This document shows positions 54,491-62,829 of a stretch of 64,000 bases of DNA, piece by piece. Below the pieces are notes generated by a model. It was given only the letters and a program-made list of their open reading frames with translations. It did no database searches and was not told the DNA's origin. The position numbers and the translations under genes are program-made. The stretch comes from Chryseolinea sp. H1M3-3 (GTDB lineage: Bacteria > Bacteroidota > Bacteroidia > Cytophagales > Cyclobacteriaceae). The stretch covers positions 620,001 to 684,000 of the forward strand of contig NZ_JARKMY010000018.1 of assembly GCF_029360725.1 (NCBI RefSeq). Direction: 5' to 3'. Every line of letters begins with the position of its first letter. Within the stretch, counting starts at the first letter, position 1.

Positions 54491-54522
54491 ATTAACTCGA
54501 TAGTTCGAACTATCGAGTTAAT
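54491..54522 (-). terminator. Perfect 32-bp palindrome, probable operon end
   Basis: ATTAACTCGATAGTTC is followed at once by its exact reverse complement. It lies 8 bases after the last gene of the metal-uptake operon and could fold in RNA into a long stem with a UCGA loop. The T-run after it on the minus strand (TCTTTGTCT) is weak, so it may also be a protein-binding site. Confidence 0.5.
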
Positions 54523-54530
54523 AATACCAT

Positions 54531-55160
54531 CTATTGAATAACAATTGTAAAAGTAATATCAAGATCTGTCTCGCCCTCAGAGGAACCTGATGTTGCGGAT
54601 TTCAAATCTGGCTGATGCTTCAACAAAACTCTAAATTCGCCTGTCGCGGCGGCTGCGGTTGTCCATGATGTTTCTAAGCCGAGGGGCAAAGCGTTGCTAT
54701 CCTGATCCTGATATCCTACTTCGTCGGATCTGTTGTCAATGTTGCCGTTCCCTTCAGGATCACTAAATACATTGTTCGTCCAGGAGAAATAGAACATATG
54801 CTCATCACCTTCTTCTTCCACTTCTTCCGTTATGTTATAGGCAGGATCCGACGGCTGAGCCAACCCGTTAATTAGTGAAATGGACATGGAATAGGTCTTG
54901 TTTGCTTCCAGGTTGATTGGGCCATCGACTTCAATTCCTTTAATCCCCTCGCCGTCAGGATCAGTTGCCGTTACAGTTACAACATTTCCCCCGGACTGTG
55001 GAGTGAATGCCAGCGTTGCTGTAGTGATAAGTTCTGGCACATCTTCTTTAACAGGGTCATCATCGTCACATCCCGAAAGGACGAATGCTGCTACAAAGAC
55101 AGCAACTACTGGCATATAAAAACTTATAAAGCGTTGTATTTTTTTCAAGTTTAAAGTCAT
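54531..55160 (-). CDS. Acidic lipoprotein partner of the TonB receptor
   Basis: I start at the ATG at 55160 (MTLNLKKIQRF), just after the receptor gene ends. About 209 residues. A lipoprotein signal ends VLSGCDDDD. The body has beta-strands (ITTATLAFTP, GGNVVTVTATDPDGEG, TYSMSISLING) and an acidic stretch EEVEEEGDEHMFYFSWTNN. The clustered Asp, Glu and His residues could bind metal. Proteins of this kind sit next to TonB receptors in Bacteroidota, where their role has not been defined. It is likely anchored in the outer membrane as a receptor partner. Confidence 0.65.
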   Translation of the reverse strand: MTLNLKKIQRFISFYMPVVAVFVAAFVLSGCDDDDPVKEDVPELITTATLAFTPQSGGNVVTVTATDPDGEGIKGIEVDGPINLEANKTYSMSISLINGLAQPSDPAYNITEEVEEEGDEHMFYFSWTNNVFSDPEGNGNIDNRSDEVGYQDQDSNALPLGLETSWTTAAAATGEFRVLLKHQPDLKSATSGSSEGETDLDITFTIVIQ

Positions 55161-55171
55161 AATAATATTTG

Positions 55172-57586
55172 TTAGAAAATGCATTTAATAGATAAAATAA
55201 AATTTCGTCCGAGATCATCTGCATAATAACGAAATCTGTTCGTGTATTCACGGTATGACGCGTTGAGAAGATTCTCCGATCCAAGTCGGAAGTCATATTG
55301 CGTCTTTTCTCGTTTAATCGTAATCCCTGTAGAAACATTCCATAATAAATATCCTTCAGGCGATCTCATAAAATCAAAATTATCGGAACTGCCTTCCAGT
55401 GGATCTGTTCCATTCTCCTGCGCATCATTAATCTCCTTTACGGTAACAACCCGAGGAGCACGATGTTGACGGCTAACATATTTAGTCTTGGATTCGATGT
55501 AGAAATTTTTAAAAGAACCCAAGACAGGTCTATCATAACGAATAGCCAGTTCATACCAATTAGAAGGAATAAATACCAGGTAATCGTTATTGCTCACATC
55601 GGATGCATGCAAAAGAGAAATCTTGGGCGTTACGGTAACCGATCGACTAGCTTTCCAGCTACCTGACACATCCAATCCCAGAAACAAGGCGTCGGTTTGT
55701 GTGTACCTATAATAAGGATATACGCCCCGAATATTTTGAGTAACACCTTTTGGCCTAAGGTAAATGTAATTGAAAATGTAATTTACGTATGGACCTACTT
55801 CCATCTGAAAACTCGTCCACTTCTTTTGATAGGTTGCTACCCACTTCAAAGCTTGCTCGTTCTTGAAAGACACATCATGAATATTCATTACTTCATTTGT
55901 TGAATCATTTAGCAACAATCCATACTCAATGGCCGCCGCGCTTTGGTGGGTACCCAAGCTGTATAATTCCACAACATGCGGCGGTCGCCAGGCGCTGCTT
56001 ATATTCATGTGCAAAGCCTGGTTGCTTTTTAATTCAACTGTTGCCCCAAGCGTTCCGCTTACATTGTTAAAATCGATCGCAGCGTCAAACAGCGAATTTT
56101 TAAAGTCGTAGCCATTAACTGAATACTTCCGATAGTCGTATCGTATGCCCGCGTCAATTGTCCATTTGTTGAAATTCAATTTTGTTATTACGAATAGGCC
56201 GCCCGATGCACTGTTAAAATTTGGAATGAACGGGATCCGTTGTGTGCCGGGTATATTTCGGTTGTTTTGCAACATTCCTGTTAAACCGAAACAAAACGTC
56301 TTTCCCTTTGATGCCAATGTTTCCCATTCTGCTTCGAGCGTATGGGTGTTGAGTTGTAGATCAATCGATGGCAAATTAGAAAGCCCTCCTCTACGTATAT
56401 CATATTCAGCGCGGTTATTATTTTGAAAACCATACTGGACATTTAATTCTCCGCGTTCAGTACCTACATGAGCAATAATCTTTGCAAGGTTGTGGCTTAC
56501 TTTCTGACGAGGTTCGCTGATGGTATAGCTAAAATCTCCCGTATATTGGGGAATGTCTCTTTCCATCGCAGCTTCCAGATCTTCCAAACTGCTAATCGAC
56601 GTTCCCTTCAGTATGCCAATTTCAGACTGAAAGTGACTAAAAAAACCTTCGATACCCAGGGAATTTTTATGGTACCCGAGGGCTGCCGAAAAATCCATTT
56701 CTTTTATTGCAGTATTTGTCAGTGCATAAGAAGAGGTTTGAAAATCTCCCGTGCGCTTCGCCGTACCTTGCAAACGCCAGCCCCAGCCATCGTGCTTTTT
56801 TAAGCCACCTTCAATCATACCGGAAGCTGTTCCCGATCTTCCATTACTTTGGAAAATGGTATTGAATGTTCCGCCGATTCCTCCGCTCTCCGGCAGTGGT
56901 GCTGGATTCACCACAATGACACCCCCCAAAGCATCTGTCCCATATTTAATTGAGGACGCATCCTTTATGATAACAATATTAGAAGCGATAAACGGGTCAA
57001 TTTCTGGCGCATGTTCTGCTCCCCATTGCTGTCCCTCTTGCCGGATACCATGATTAAGTATCAGCACACGTTGGCTATGTACACCGTGAATTACTGGCTT
57101 GAAAATTCCCGGCCCCGTTTGAATTGAATTTACACCTGGAATGTCTTTTAGGGACTCCCCTAACGATTTTCCTGCCGACTCGGCCAATTGTTTAGCATCT
57201 AGCTTTGCCAAATTATGCGCTTCCTCTGTATGCATTAGTTCATCTTCAACTATAACTGTTTGTAACTGATGGACATCCTCGGTCAAATGAATGACTTTAG
57301 ATACTGCGCCTTCGATTTTTATTTCAAACTCGAAAGGCTTATAGCCCAGATACTGAATGTTAACTTTATAGGTGCCACTGCATATCTTCAGAAATACAAA
57401 CTCACCTGAATCATTCGTTACAGTTCCTGTCTGGATGTTCTCAAGAACAATCGCTGCACCAATCAACGGGCGGTTGGCTTCGTCCAGCACCCGGCCGGTA
57501 AATGTACCGTTGCAATCTTGCCCGGGGGAGGAGATTATAAAAAAGACTGCTACTATCAGCAGCGTGATATACCTTAAAAACATCAA
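55172..57586 (-). CDS. TonB-dependent receptor, metal-uptake type
   Basis: The 804-residue outer-membrane protein has a signal peptide (1-22), a carboxypeptidase-regulatory-like domain (about 24-110, GTFTGRVLDEANRPLIGAAI), a plug (about 120-230) and a barrel ending in aromatic residues (SIKCIF). The plug reads GVHSQRVLILNHGIRQEGQQ and then WGAEHAPEIDPF, wording shared with zinc and copper receptors such as ZnuD. It has no STN domain, so it imports and does not signal through an anti-sigma factor. The flanking His/Cys-rich protein supports a metal substrate. Energy comes from TonB encoded elsewhere. Confidence 0.85.
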   Translation of the reverse strand: MMFLRYITLLIVAVFFIISSPGQDCNGTFTGRVLDEANRPLIGAAIVLENIQTGTVTNDSGEFVFLKICSGTYKVNIQYLGYKPFEFEIKIEGAVSKVIHLTEDVHQLQTVIVEDELMHTEEAHNLAKLDAKQLAESAGKSLGESLKDIPGVNSIQTGPGIFKPVIHGVHSQRVLILNHGIRQEGQQWGAEHAPEIDPFIASNIVIIKDASSIKYGTDALGGVIVVNPAPLPESGGIGGTFNTIFQSNGRSGTASGMIEGGLKKHDGWGWRLQGTAKRTGDFQTSSYALTNTAIKEMDFSAALGYHKNSLGIEGFFSHFQSEIGILKGTSISSLEDLEAAMERDIPQYTGDFSYTISEPRQKVSHNLAKIIAHVGTERGELNVQYGFQNNNRAEYDIRRGGLSNLPSIDLQLNTHTLEAEWETLASKGKTFCFGLTGMLQNNRNIPGTQRIPFIPNFNSASGGLFVITKLNFNKWTIDAGIRYDYRKYSVNGYDFKNSLFDAAIDFNNVSGTLGATVELKSNQALHMNISSAWRPPHVVELYSLGTHQSAAAIEYGLLLNDSTNEVMNIHDVSFKNEQALKWVATYQKKWTSFQMEVGPYVNYIFNYIYLRPKGVTQNIRGVYPYYRYTQTDALFLGLDVSGSWKASRSVTVTPKISLLHASDVSNNDYLVFIPSNWYELAIRYDRPVLGSFKNFYIESKTKYVSRQHRAPRVVTVKEINDAQENGTDPLEGSSDNFDFMRSPEGYLLWNVSTGITIKREKTQYDFRLGSENLLNASYREYTNRFRYYADDLGRNFILSIKCIF

Positions 57587-57643
57587 TTGAATAAAATAGA
57601 AGTTGACTGATAAAACTATCAGCTTAAATGTGAAACGGGATTT

Positions 57644-58069
57644 CTAAAAAATGGGAGGCGCTCGAGAAGGCAGTTTGATTGAAAAAATAACTTTGTCAAC
57701 ACTCGGTGAATATCCCTTGATTTCGAGAGATGGGGTAAACACATCAAAAGACTCGTAAATCGCCAAGTGTTGCTCGTTAACGGGAACCACGTGACATAGT
57801 GGGCATTTTTTTGGGGCAGTTAAATGAGTTTTATGGTCACAACCTTCTTTTGTAACCTCATGATAAATCGCACGGTGACAGGGATCTTTTTCCTGTTCAG
57901 TGGAATGCAGCGCCTTCTCCAGTGAATGGAATGCCTGATGAAAGCTTTCTACCTGAACATTTCCTAATACATATAAGAAAAGCAAAACAGCAGCAAAAAT
58001 CGGTTTTATCCGTTCGCTGAGATGTTTACCCTTTTTCTCATGCTTAAAAAACATACGGTATGGGTTCAT
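57644..58069 (-). CDS. His/Cys-rich single-pass membrane protein, DUF2946-like
   Basis: The 141-residue protein has one membrane helix (about 22-40) and a periplasmic part dense in metal-binding residues: H44, H48, H55, C64, H65, H70, C77, H79, H82, C89, C92 and H93, including PCHRAIYH and KCPLCH. It ends SRAPPIF, like the R-x-P-P tails of DUF2946 proteins. These are found beside metal receptors and are thought to bind copper or zinc. It opens the three-gene operon with the receptor and lipoprotein. The metal is not identified. Confidence 0.7.
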   Translation of the reverse strand: MNPYRMFFKHEKKGKHLSERIKPIFAAVLLFLYVLGNVQVESFHQAFHSLEKALHSTEQEKDPCHRAIYHEVTKEGCDHKTHLTAPKKCPLCHVVPVNEQHLAIYESFDVFTPSLEIKGYSPSVDKVIFSIKLPSRAPPIF

Positions 58070-58109
58070 TTTCCAGGCACGCCAAAGTAAGTTACCTTTA
58101 TCCCTATTT

Positions 58110-58124
58110 GCAACACTATTGCAT
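58110..58124 (-). promoter_or_regulatory. Inverted repeat, candidate metal-regulator operator
   Basis: TGCAA and TTGCA flank five bases 41 bases before the start of the His/Cys-rich gene, with AT-rich flanks. A TTG within it could be the -33 of a promoter whose -7 is near TACTTTG (58084-58090). The size fits a Fur/Zur-family dimer. The binder is inferred, not known. Confidence 0.45.
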
Positions 58125-58203
58125 TAATTTTATATTTATAAAGACAACAGGCGTTTTCCTAAGGAATTTAACAAGATTACAACGTGTGCCGTTTTATGGC
58201 ATT

Positions 58204-58261
58204 ATAAGGTGAGTGCTGCACGTTTTCCAACATGGCCCTATCCATTAAAACATCACCTTAT
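58204..58261. repeat. 9-bp inverted repeat across the thioredoxin stop codon
   Basis: ATAAGGTGA (58204-58212) and TCACCTTAT (58253-58261) are exact complements 40 bases apart; the second copy contains the stop codon of trxA. It might form a 3' hairpin in the trxA message. No T-run follows. Confidence 0.4.
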
Positions 58262-58554
58262 GCGAAAGCAAGCAGTTGTTTTTCCAGGGTATTCTTATCG
58301 ATCATACCTGAATGTCGCCAAACCTGCTGGCCTTGTTTGAAAATAATAAAAGTAGGTACAGCCCTTACGTTGTATTGCATCGCAGCGGCCTGATTCTTAT
58401 CAATGTTTACTTTAACAACACGGGCCTTTCCTTCCACTTCCTTTCCAACTTCTTGTATAGCCGGCCCCATCGCTTTACAAGGCCCACACCAATCGGCATA
58501 GAAATCTACCAGCACCGGTGTGCTGGTACTAATGAGTTTGTTGAAATTTTCCAT
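58258..58554 (-). CDS. trxA: Thioredoxin
   Basis: The 98-residue protein has the WCGPCK active site at residues 22-27 and the cis-proline region RAVPTFIIFKQGQQ. It reduces protein disulfides in the cytoplasm. It is a little short at the N-terminus compared with 105-110 residues for most thioredoxins, and has no signal peptide. It begins 6 bases after the DnaJ-like gene, so the chaperone and thioredoxin are made together. Confidence 0.93.
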   Translation of the reverse strand: MENFNKLISTSTPVLVDFYADWCGPCKAMGPAIQEVGKEVEGKARVVKVNIDKNQAAAMQYNVRAVPTFIIFKQGQQVWRHSGMIDKNTLEKQLLAFA

Positions 58555-58560
58555 ATAATT

Positions 58561-59487
58561 TCAATAAGTTGATTTAAGCTGTTCAAACAATTCCCGTTGC
58601 TTGTCCGTCAAAGATTCGGGAATGTGAATTTGTAATTGAACATATAAATCGCCGAATATGTTCGCATCGCCATACACCGGCATCCCCTTTCCTTTTATTC
58701 GAATCGTTTTACCGCTTTGTGTGCCAGGCGCGATTTTCACTTTTACCTGGCCCGACAACGTATCGACGATAGTGGATCCTCCTAAAACAGCCGTAAACAA
58801 ATCAATTGAATGGGTGGCATAAAGGTCATCTCCTTTTCGTACATAGCGTGGATGAGGTGTCACATGAATGCGCACATACAAATCACCATGGTTGCCCTTG
58901 CTTCCCTTCCCGCCTTTGCCCTTTATTCGCAGGCGTTGGTCGTCGTATGCTCCTGGCTTTGTTGTTATACGAAGTTTCTCATCCTCCAACTGTATTAGGC
59001 GGCTAGCGCCATGGTAGGCTTCTTCCAAAGTAATTTCCATCTCCGTCTGGTAATCCTGCCCTTTAAAAGTCCCTGATTGCCTACTTTGTCTGCCTCCCCC
59101 TGCGGCACCGCGTCCGAAAAACTGCTCGAAGAAATCAGAGAACCCGGATCCTCCTTCCTGACCAAAAATATCACTGAAGTCACCTTCAAACGTAAACGGT
59201 CCGTCCTGACCATTTCCTGGTCTCGAACCGCGTGGTCTTCCCCCAGCACCTGCATGCTCATATTGGCGCCAATTTTCTCCTAGCTCATCGTATTTTTTTC
59301 TCTTAACGGGGTCACTTAAAACCTCATTCGCTTCGTTAATCTGTTTAAATTTTTCTTCCGCTACTTTGTTGTCCTTGTTCTTGTCAGGGTGATATTTAAC
59401 AGCGAGCTTTCGGTATGCTTTTTTAATTTCATCCTGAGAGGCTTTTTTGTCAACCCCCAAAATTTTATAATAATCCTTGTAATCCAT
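58561..59487 (-). CDS. DnaJ-type co-chaperone (CbpA class)
   Basis: The 308-residue protein has a J domain (about 1-70) with the HPD motif at residues 33-35, a Gly/Phe-rich linker (about 75-125) and the DnaJ C-terminal substrate domains ([38 protein letters not shown]). It has no Cys-rich zinc finger, so it is class B (CbpA-like). It stimulates DnaK and carries clients. A palindrome lies just upstream of its start. Confidence 0.9.
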   Translation of the reverse strand: MDYKDYYKILGVDKKASQDEIKKAYRKLAVKYHPDKNKDNKVAEEKFKQINEANEVLSDPVKRKKYDELGENWRQYEHAGAGGRPRGSRPGNGQDGPFTFEGDFSDIFGQEGGSGFSDFFEQFFGRGAAGGGRQSRQSGTFKGQDYQTEMEITLEEAYHGASRLIQLEDEKLRITTKPGAYDDQRLRIKGKGGKGSKGNHGDLYVRIHVTPHPRYVRKGDDLYATHSIDLFTAVLGGSTIVDTLSGQVKVKIAPGTQSGKTIRIKGKGMPVYGDANIFGDLYVQLQIHIPESLTDKQRELFEQLKSTY

Positions 59488-59505
59488 ATTAATTATAAGC
59501 TACAC

Positions 59506-59521
59506 TAATTAATATTAATTA
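59506..59521. promoter_or_regulatory. 16-bp AT-only palindrome upstream of the DnaJ-like gene
   Basis: TAATTAATATTAATTA is its own reverse complement and lies 18 bases before the DnaJ-like start; an overlapping copy of ATATTAATTA lies closer to the start. AT-only palindromes arise easily by chance in such DNA, so the role is uncertain. Confidence 0.3.
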
Positions 59522-59565
59522 ATGAAAAAAACCAGTGATTAGTTCTCGTAGAAAGTAGTTTGAGG

Positions 59566-60015
59566 TTAAGGAACAAGCCCTTCGTCTTTCAGCGCCTGCT
59601 GTTCATCGCCTGTGATATACGCAAAGATTCGAAGGTGCTCATCTTTCTTCTGTATCAGATAGAAAACATCGAAATCAATCTCGCCGTGAGTGTTATTCTT
59701 GCGGACGAAAGCACTGTTCCAATGAATTTTAACGAGCGCATGCATATCATCCAAAATACTTATCTGTTTAGATAATATTTCCATGGCCAGAATACCGATC
59801 TGTTTATAAAATGTCCAGCCCTGTCTTACTGAAGCTTTGAATTGATCATCATTTTTTGCTGCAACAACACCTGCGGGACTCGCTTCAATAAAGTACTCGG
59901 CAAATGAATTTACAGTTTCCTCTACGTCAGGTTCACCACCACGAAGCGCTTCATTAAAACGCGTTTCGTATCGATTAAAAAAATTTTCTATTTCAGGTTG
60001 TTGAATGGGCGTCAT
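59566..60015 (-). CDS. NTF2/SnoaL-like protein
   Basis: I start at the ATG at 60015 (MTPIQQPEIENFFNRYETRFN); the frame is open 19 codons more. About 149 residues. The pattern is that of the NTF2-like cone: helix FFNRYETRFNEAL, helix NSFAEYFIEAS, helix ASVRQGWTFYKQIG, then strands SKQISILDDMHALVKIHWNSAF and EIDFDVFYLI. Members are enzymes, isomerases or stress proteins, and the function here is unknown. It is transcribed from its own region next to the quinone reductase gene. Confidence 0.6.
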   Translation of the reverse strand: MTPIQQPEIENFFNRYETRFNEALRGGEPDVEETVNSFAEYFIEASPAGVVAAKNDDQFKASVRQGWTFYKQIGILAMEILSKQISILDDMHALVKIHWNSAFVRKNNTHGEIDFDVFYLIQKKDEHLRIFAYITGDEQQALKDEGLVP

Positions 60016-60124
60016 TTCACGATTCTGATAAATTAACCTTTTGTTGAGAGGGGCATGGTGTTCATTTGGCACTCACGTAGCTATTTACTTTTAACATAAA
60101 TGAAATGCAAATTGTTAAAATATC

Positions 60125-61108
60125 CTAACCTACCAACAATACGATTTTGCCAATGTGGGTGCTGCTTTCCATCAGACGATGTGCGTCTGCCGCTTTCTCC
60201 AAAGGAAATGTTTTGTATACAACCGGTTTAACCACCCCTGCTTCTAACCATGGCCATACATGTTCTTTTATCTTTTTTGCAACGGACGATTTAAACGCTG
60301 TGTCTCTTGCCCGCAAGGTTGATCCCGTAATGGTTAAACGTTTGCGCATGACCATAGACAGTTTAACCTTCGTTTCATCGCCTCTCATTACATTGATCAG
60401 CACAAGTCTTCCTTCTTCAGCAAGACACTCGAGGTTATCTGGGGTATAATCTCCCCCAATCATATCGAGAATAACGTCGACACCTTGTGATGATGTCACG
60501 CGTTTGATCTCTTCTTTAAAGCTTTGGGATTTGTAATTAATGGCCCTTTCAGCGCCAAGTTCCTCACAATAAGAGCATTTTTCATCAGTACCGGCCGTAA
60601 CATAAACCGTGGCACCCCATGCTTTAGCGAGCTGGATAGCGGCGACCCCAATTCCACTGGAGCCACCATGCACTAGCAATTTTTGTCCGGGTTTAAGTTG
60701 CCCGCGATCAAAAACGTTGCTCCACACCGTAAAAAAAGTTTCAGGCAAAGAAGCAGCCTCTTCGAAAGATAAATTATCCGGGATGGGGAGTAATTGACCT
60801 TCCGGAACCGTGCAATAGCCGGCGTAACCGCCTCCGCTTACAAGCGCACAAACTTTGTCACCAGGTTTCGTAGTCGTGCAATCTTTTCCTAATGCTTCCA
60901 CAATGCCGGCAACTTCCAACCCTGGAATATCAGGCGATGCACCTTTTGGTGGCGGATAATGTCCTTTGCGTTGAGCAACGTCCGGACGATTAACTCCAGC
61001 AGCAATAACTTTAATCAACACTTCGCCTTGCTCTGGAACTGGCGTCGGTCTTTCTTTAACCTGAAGAACTTCAGGGCCACCTGGCTCTGTTATTACGATA
61101 GCTTTCAT
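60125..61108 (-). CDS. NADPH:quinone oxidoreductase, PIG3-like
   Basis: The 327-residue medium-chain reductase has the cofactor motif VHGGSSGIGVAAIQLAK, the zinc-free N-terminal fold (AGVNRPDVAQRKGHYPPP) and the C-terminal AADAHRLMESSTHIGKIVL, matching p53-induced quinone oxidoreductase relatives. It reduces quinones or reactive carbonyls with NADPH and is a cytoplasmic stress enzyme. The NADPH could come from the pentose phosphate operon. Confidence 0.88.
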   Translation of the reverse strand: MKAIVITEPGGPEVLQVKERPTPVPEQGEVLIKVIAAGVNRPDVAQRKGHYPPPKGASPDIPGLEVAGIVEALGKDCTTTKPGDKVCALVSGGGYAGYCTVPEGQLLPIPDNLSFEEAASLPETFFTVWSNVFDRGQLKPGQKLLVHGGSSGIGVAAIQLAKAWGATVYVTAGTDEKCSYCEELGAERAINYKSQSFKEEIKRVTSSQGVDVILDMIGGDYTPDNLECLAEEGRLVLINVMRGDETKVKLSMVMRKRLTITGSTLRARDTAFKSSVAKKIKEHVWPWLEAGVVKPVVYKTFPLEKAADAHRLMESSTHIGKIVLLVG

Positions 61109-61331
61109 TAGCAGCTTAACGATTGGATATTTTGAGCAAAGTTAGCTGAAGATTTATAATGACAAGGAAGATCTTCCTCAGACGGGTCGGTGTTGAAATA
61201 TCTACTTAAAAATCAACACAACAACTTTAAAGTTTCAAACAAGCATCCTGGAAAACAATTCCTTTCCATAATGTACCGTAGTGCTTCAGATGTGAGCTTA
61301 AACTAAAGCATATGAACCAAACAAAATTTTC

Positions 61332-62477
61332 TTATGGACACCTGAATCCGTTCGAAATATAACCAGACTTAACGCTTGTGTTTTTAACACTGTACGGGCT
61401 GTCCAGCATGACGTCGCGAATCCACCCCTTCGGTGTCGAACCTGGAGCAATGTTAACAATAGATTGGTATGTACCATCCGTTGTAATGTCCATACCCGGG
61501 CATAAATAAGGCGGATTATATTCGTAAAAGCCATTGCCTGGACCCCACTCCCAAACCAGATACCCGATATTATTTGCAGAAGCTTCAGACAACAAAGTTT
61601 GATAATCAATTGAACCTTTCTCTTCGCAAGAAGCGGTATTTGGCTGACCAGCTCCGGGCCATCCGCCGTAACCACATAATTCACCCAACAAAAGAGGGAT
61701 ATTATTATCCGTGGCTTTTTTCAACTGGTCTTTAATAAAAGTTGGTTGCACTGTTTGAATGTCAAGCTTTGACCAATAAGGATGGACAGAAAACATAACG
61801 TTGTGATCGGGATCGTGGGCAATCAACGTAGCGGCTGTGGGTACCAACACATCCAAATCCTTTCCACAACCTTTGGCATCTATAATTAAAGGAGTACGGA
61901 TACCGGCATTTCGCAACGTGGTTATGGCCGATTGATATCCCGATACAAATTGTTGTTGTGTGACATTGTCGTCACCTGCTTCATTCGCGATATTAACCAG
62001 CAACGCATGTTCATACCGTTGCACGATTTGAATCACCTGAGGCTGTGTCCAATAATTGACTACATTATTTAACGCATTCCAATTACAGGTTGCATCATGC
62101 ATTTCCACCATAGGAATCATTTGATGTTTGATGCAATTTTTTATCAGAGAATCGAGTTGATTTAATGACGATGGCGTTCCATTGCTATAGGTTGCCTGCC
62201 AAACAATTCTTACACAATTTGAATTTGTTTTTGCAATTTCCGGAAAGTAATTCCTTCCATAAGGATCATTCTCATCAAACACGCTCATTTTATTAACACC
62301 TTTCAGAATAACTGTCTCACCACAAGGGTCAGTTAGTTTTGTTCCCACCACCTTGAAAGTCGACGCTGCCGGATTGGGGGTGTCGTCTGAACTGCAGGAC
62401 AGCATGATCAATACGACAACCAGCATAAAAACTGAGATTAGAGCTCGTGGACTGCATATCGTTTTATTAATGAACAT
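61332..62477 (-). CDS. GH5-family glycoside hydrolase, mannanase/cellulase-like
   Basis: The 381-residue lipoprotein (lipobox IMLSC, lipid site C28) has a GH5 TIM barrel: the acid/base E166 in NIANEAGD and the nucleophile E266 in LLGELCGYGG, with VHPYWS near residue 231. The wording is like GH5 mannanases. It would cleave beta-1,4 linkages in a plant or microbial polysaccharide at the cell surface. No SusCD pair is next to it, so it is not in a classical polysaccharide utilisation locus. Specificity is not readable. Confidence 0.85.
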   Translation of the reverse strand: MFINKTICSPRALISVFMLVVVLIMLSCSSDDTPNPAASTFKVVGTKLTDPCGETVILKGVNKMSVFDENDPYGRNYFPEIAKTNSNCVRIVWQATYSNGTPSSLNQLDSLIKNCIKHQMIPMVEMHDATCNWNALNNVVNYWTQPQVIQIVQRYEHALLVNIANEAGDDNVTQQQFVSGYQSAITTLRNAGIRTPLIIDAKGCGKDLDVLVPTAATLIAHDPDHNVMFSVHPYWSKLDIQTVQPTFIKDQLKKATDNNIPLLLGELCGYGGWPGAGQPNTASCEEKGSIDYQTLLSEASANNIGYLVWEWGPGNGFYEYNPPYLCPGMDITTDGTYQSIVNIAPGSTPKGWIRDVMLDSPYSVKNTSVKSGYISNGFRCP

Positions 62478-62829
62478 ATTTAGTAGCTTAACACAAAGGT
62501 GGTTAAAAGTATGACGAGATAGAGCAATAGAAAAGCAACGTGGCGATTGATTTTCGTTTCACAAACATTTAACAATTCCTTTACCCGCGTTTGCATTGAG
62601 CTGAATTTAAATTATGATTATGCTTCAGATACAAAATAACCATTTCCGGGTAGGGCGATCAATAACCTTTTTGGGTGAGTAAATTATGCCAGTTTTTGTT
62701 GGCCTCATCAGGTCGATCACTAAGGCTAATTAAAAGCTGCCGCTTTGAACCTCGAAAATTATCCTGCCGATTTTGTAGTATAATTTTTAAATTTGAGAAC
62801 ATCTCCATCAAATATTTACAATCAATAAA
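62478..62829. other. Intergenic stretch between divergent genes
   Basis: It separates the GH5 gene from the FGE gene and must hold both promoters. A minus-strand frame at 62659-62844 runs into the FGE start and has no recognisable features. I saw no hairpin or repeat here. Confidence 0.45.

Noticed and set aside
59506-59521. CIRCE heat-shock element before the DnaJ-like gene
   Set aside because: The palindrome is AT-only and does not match TTAGCACTC-N9-GAGTGCTAA.
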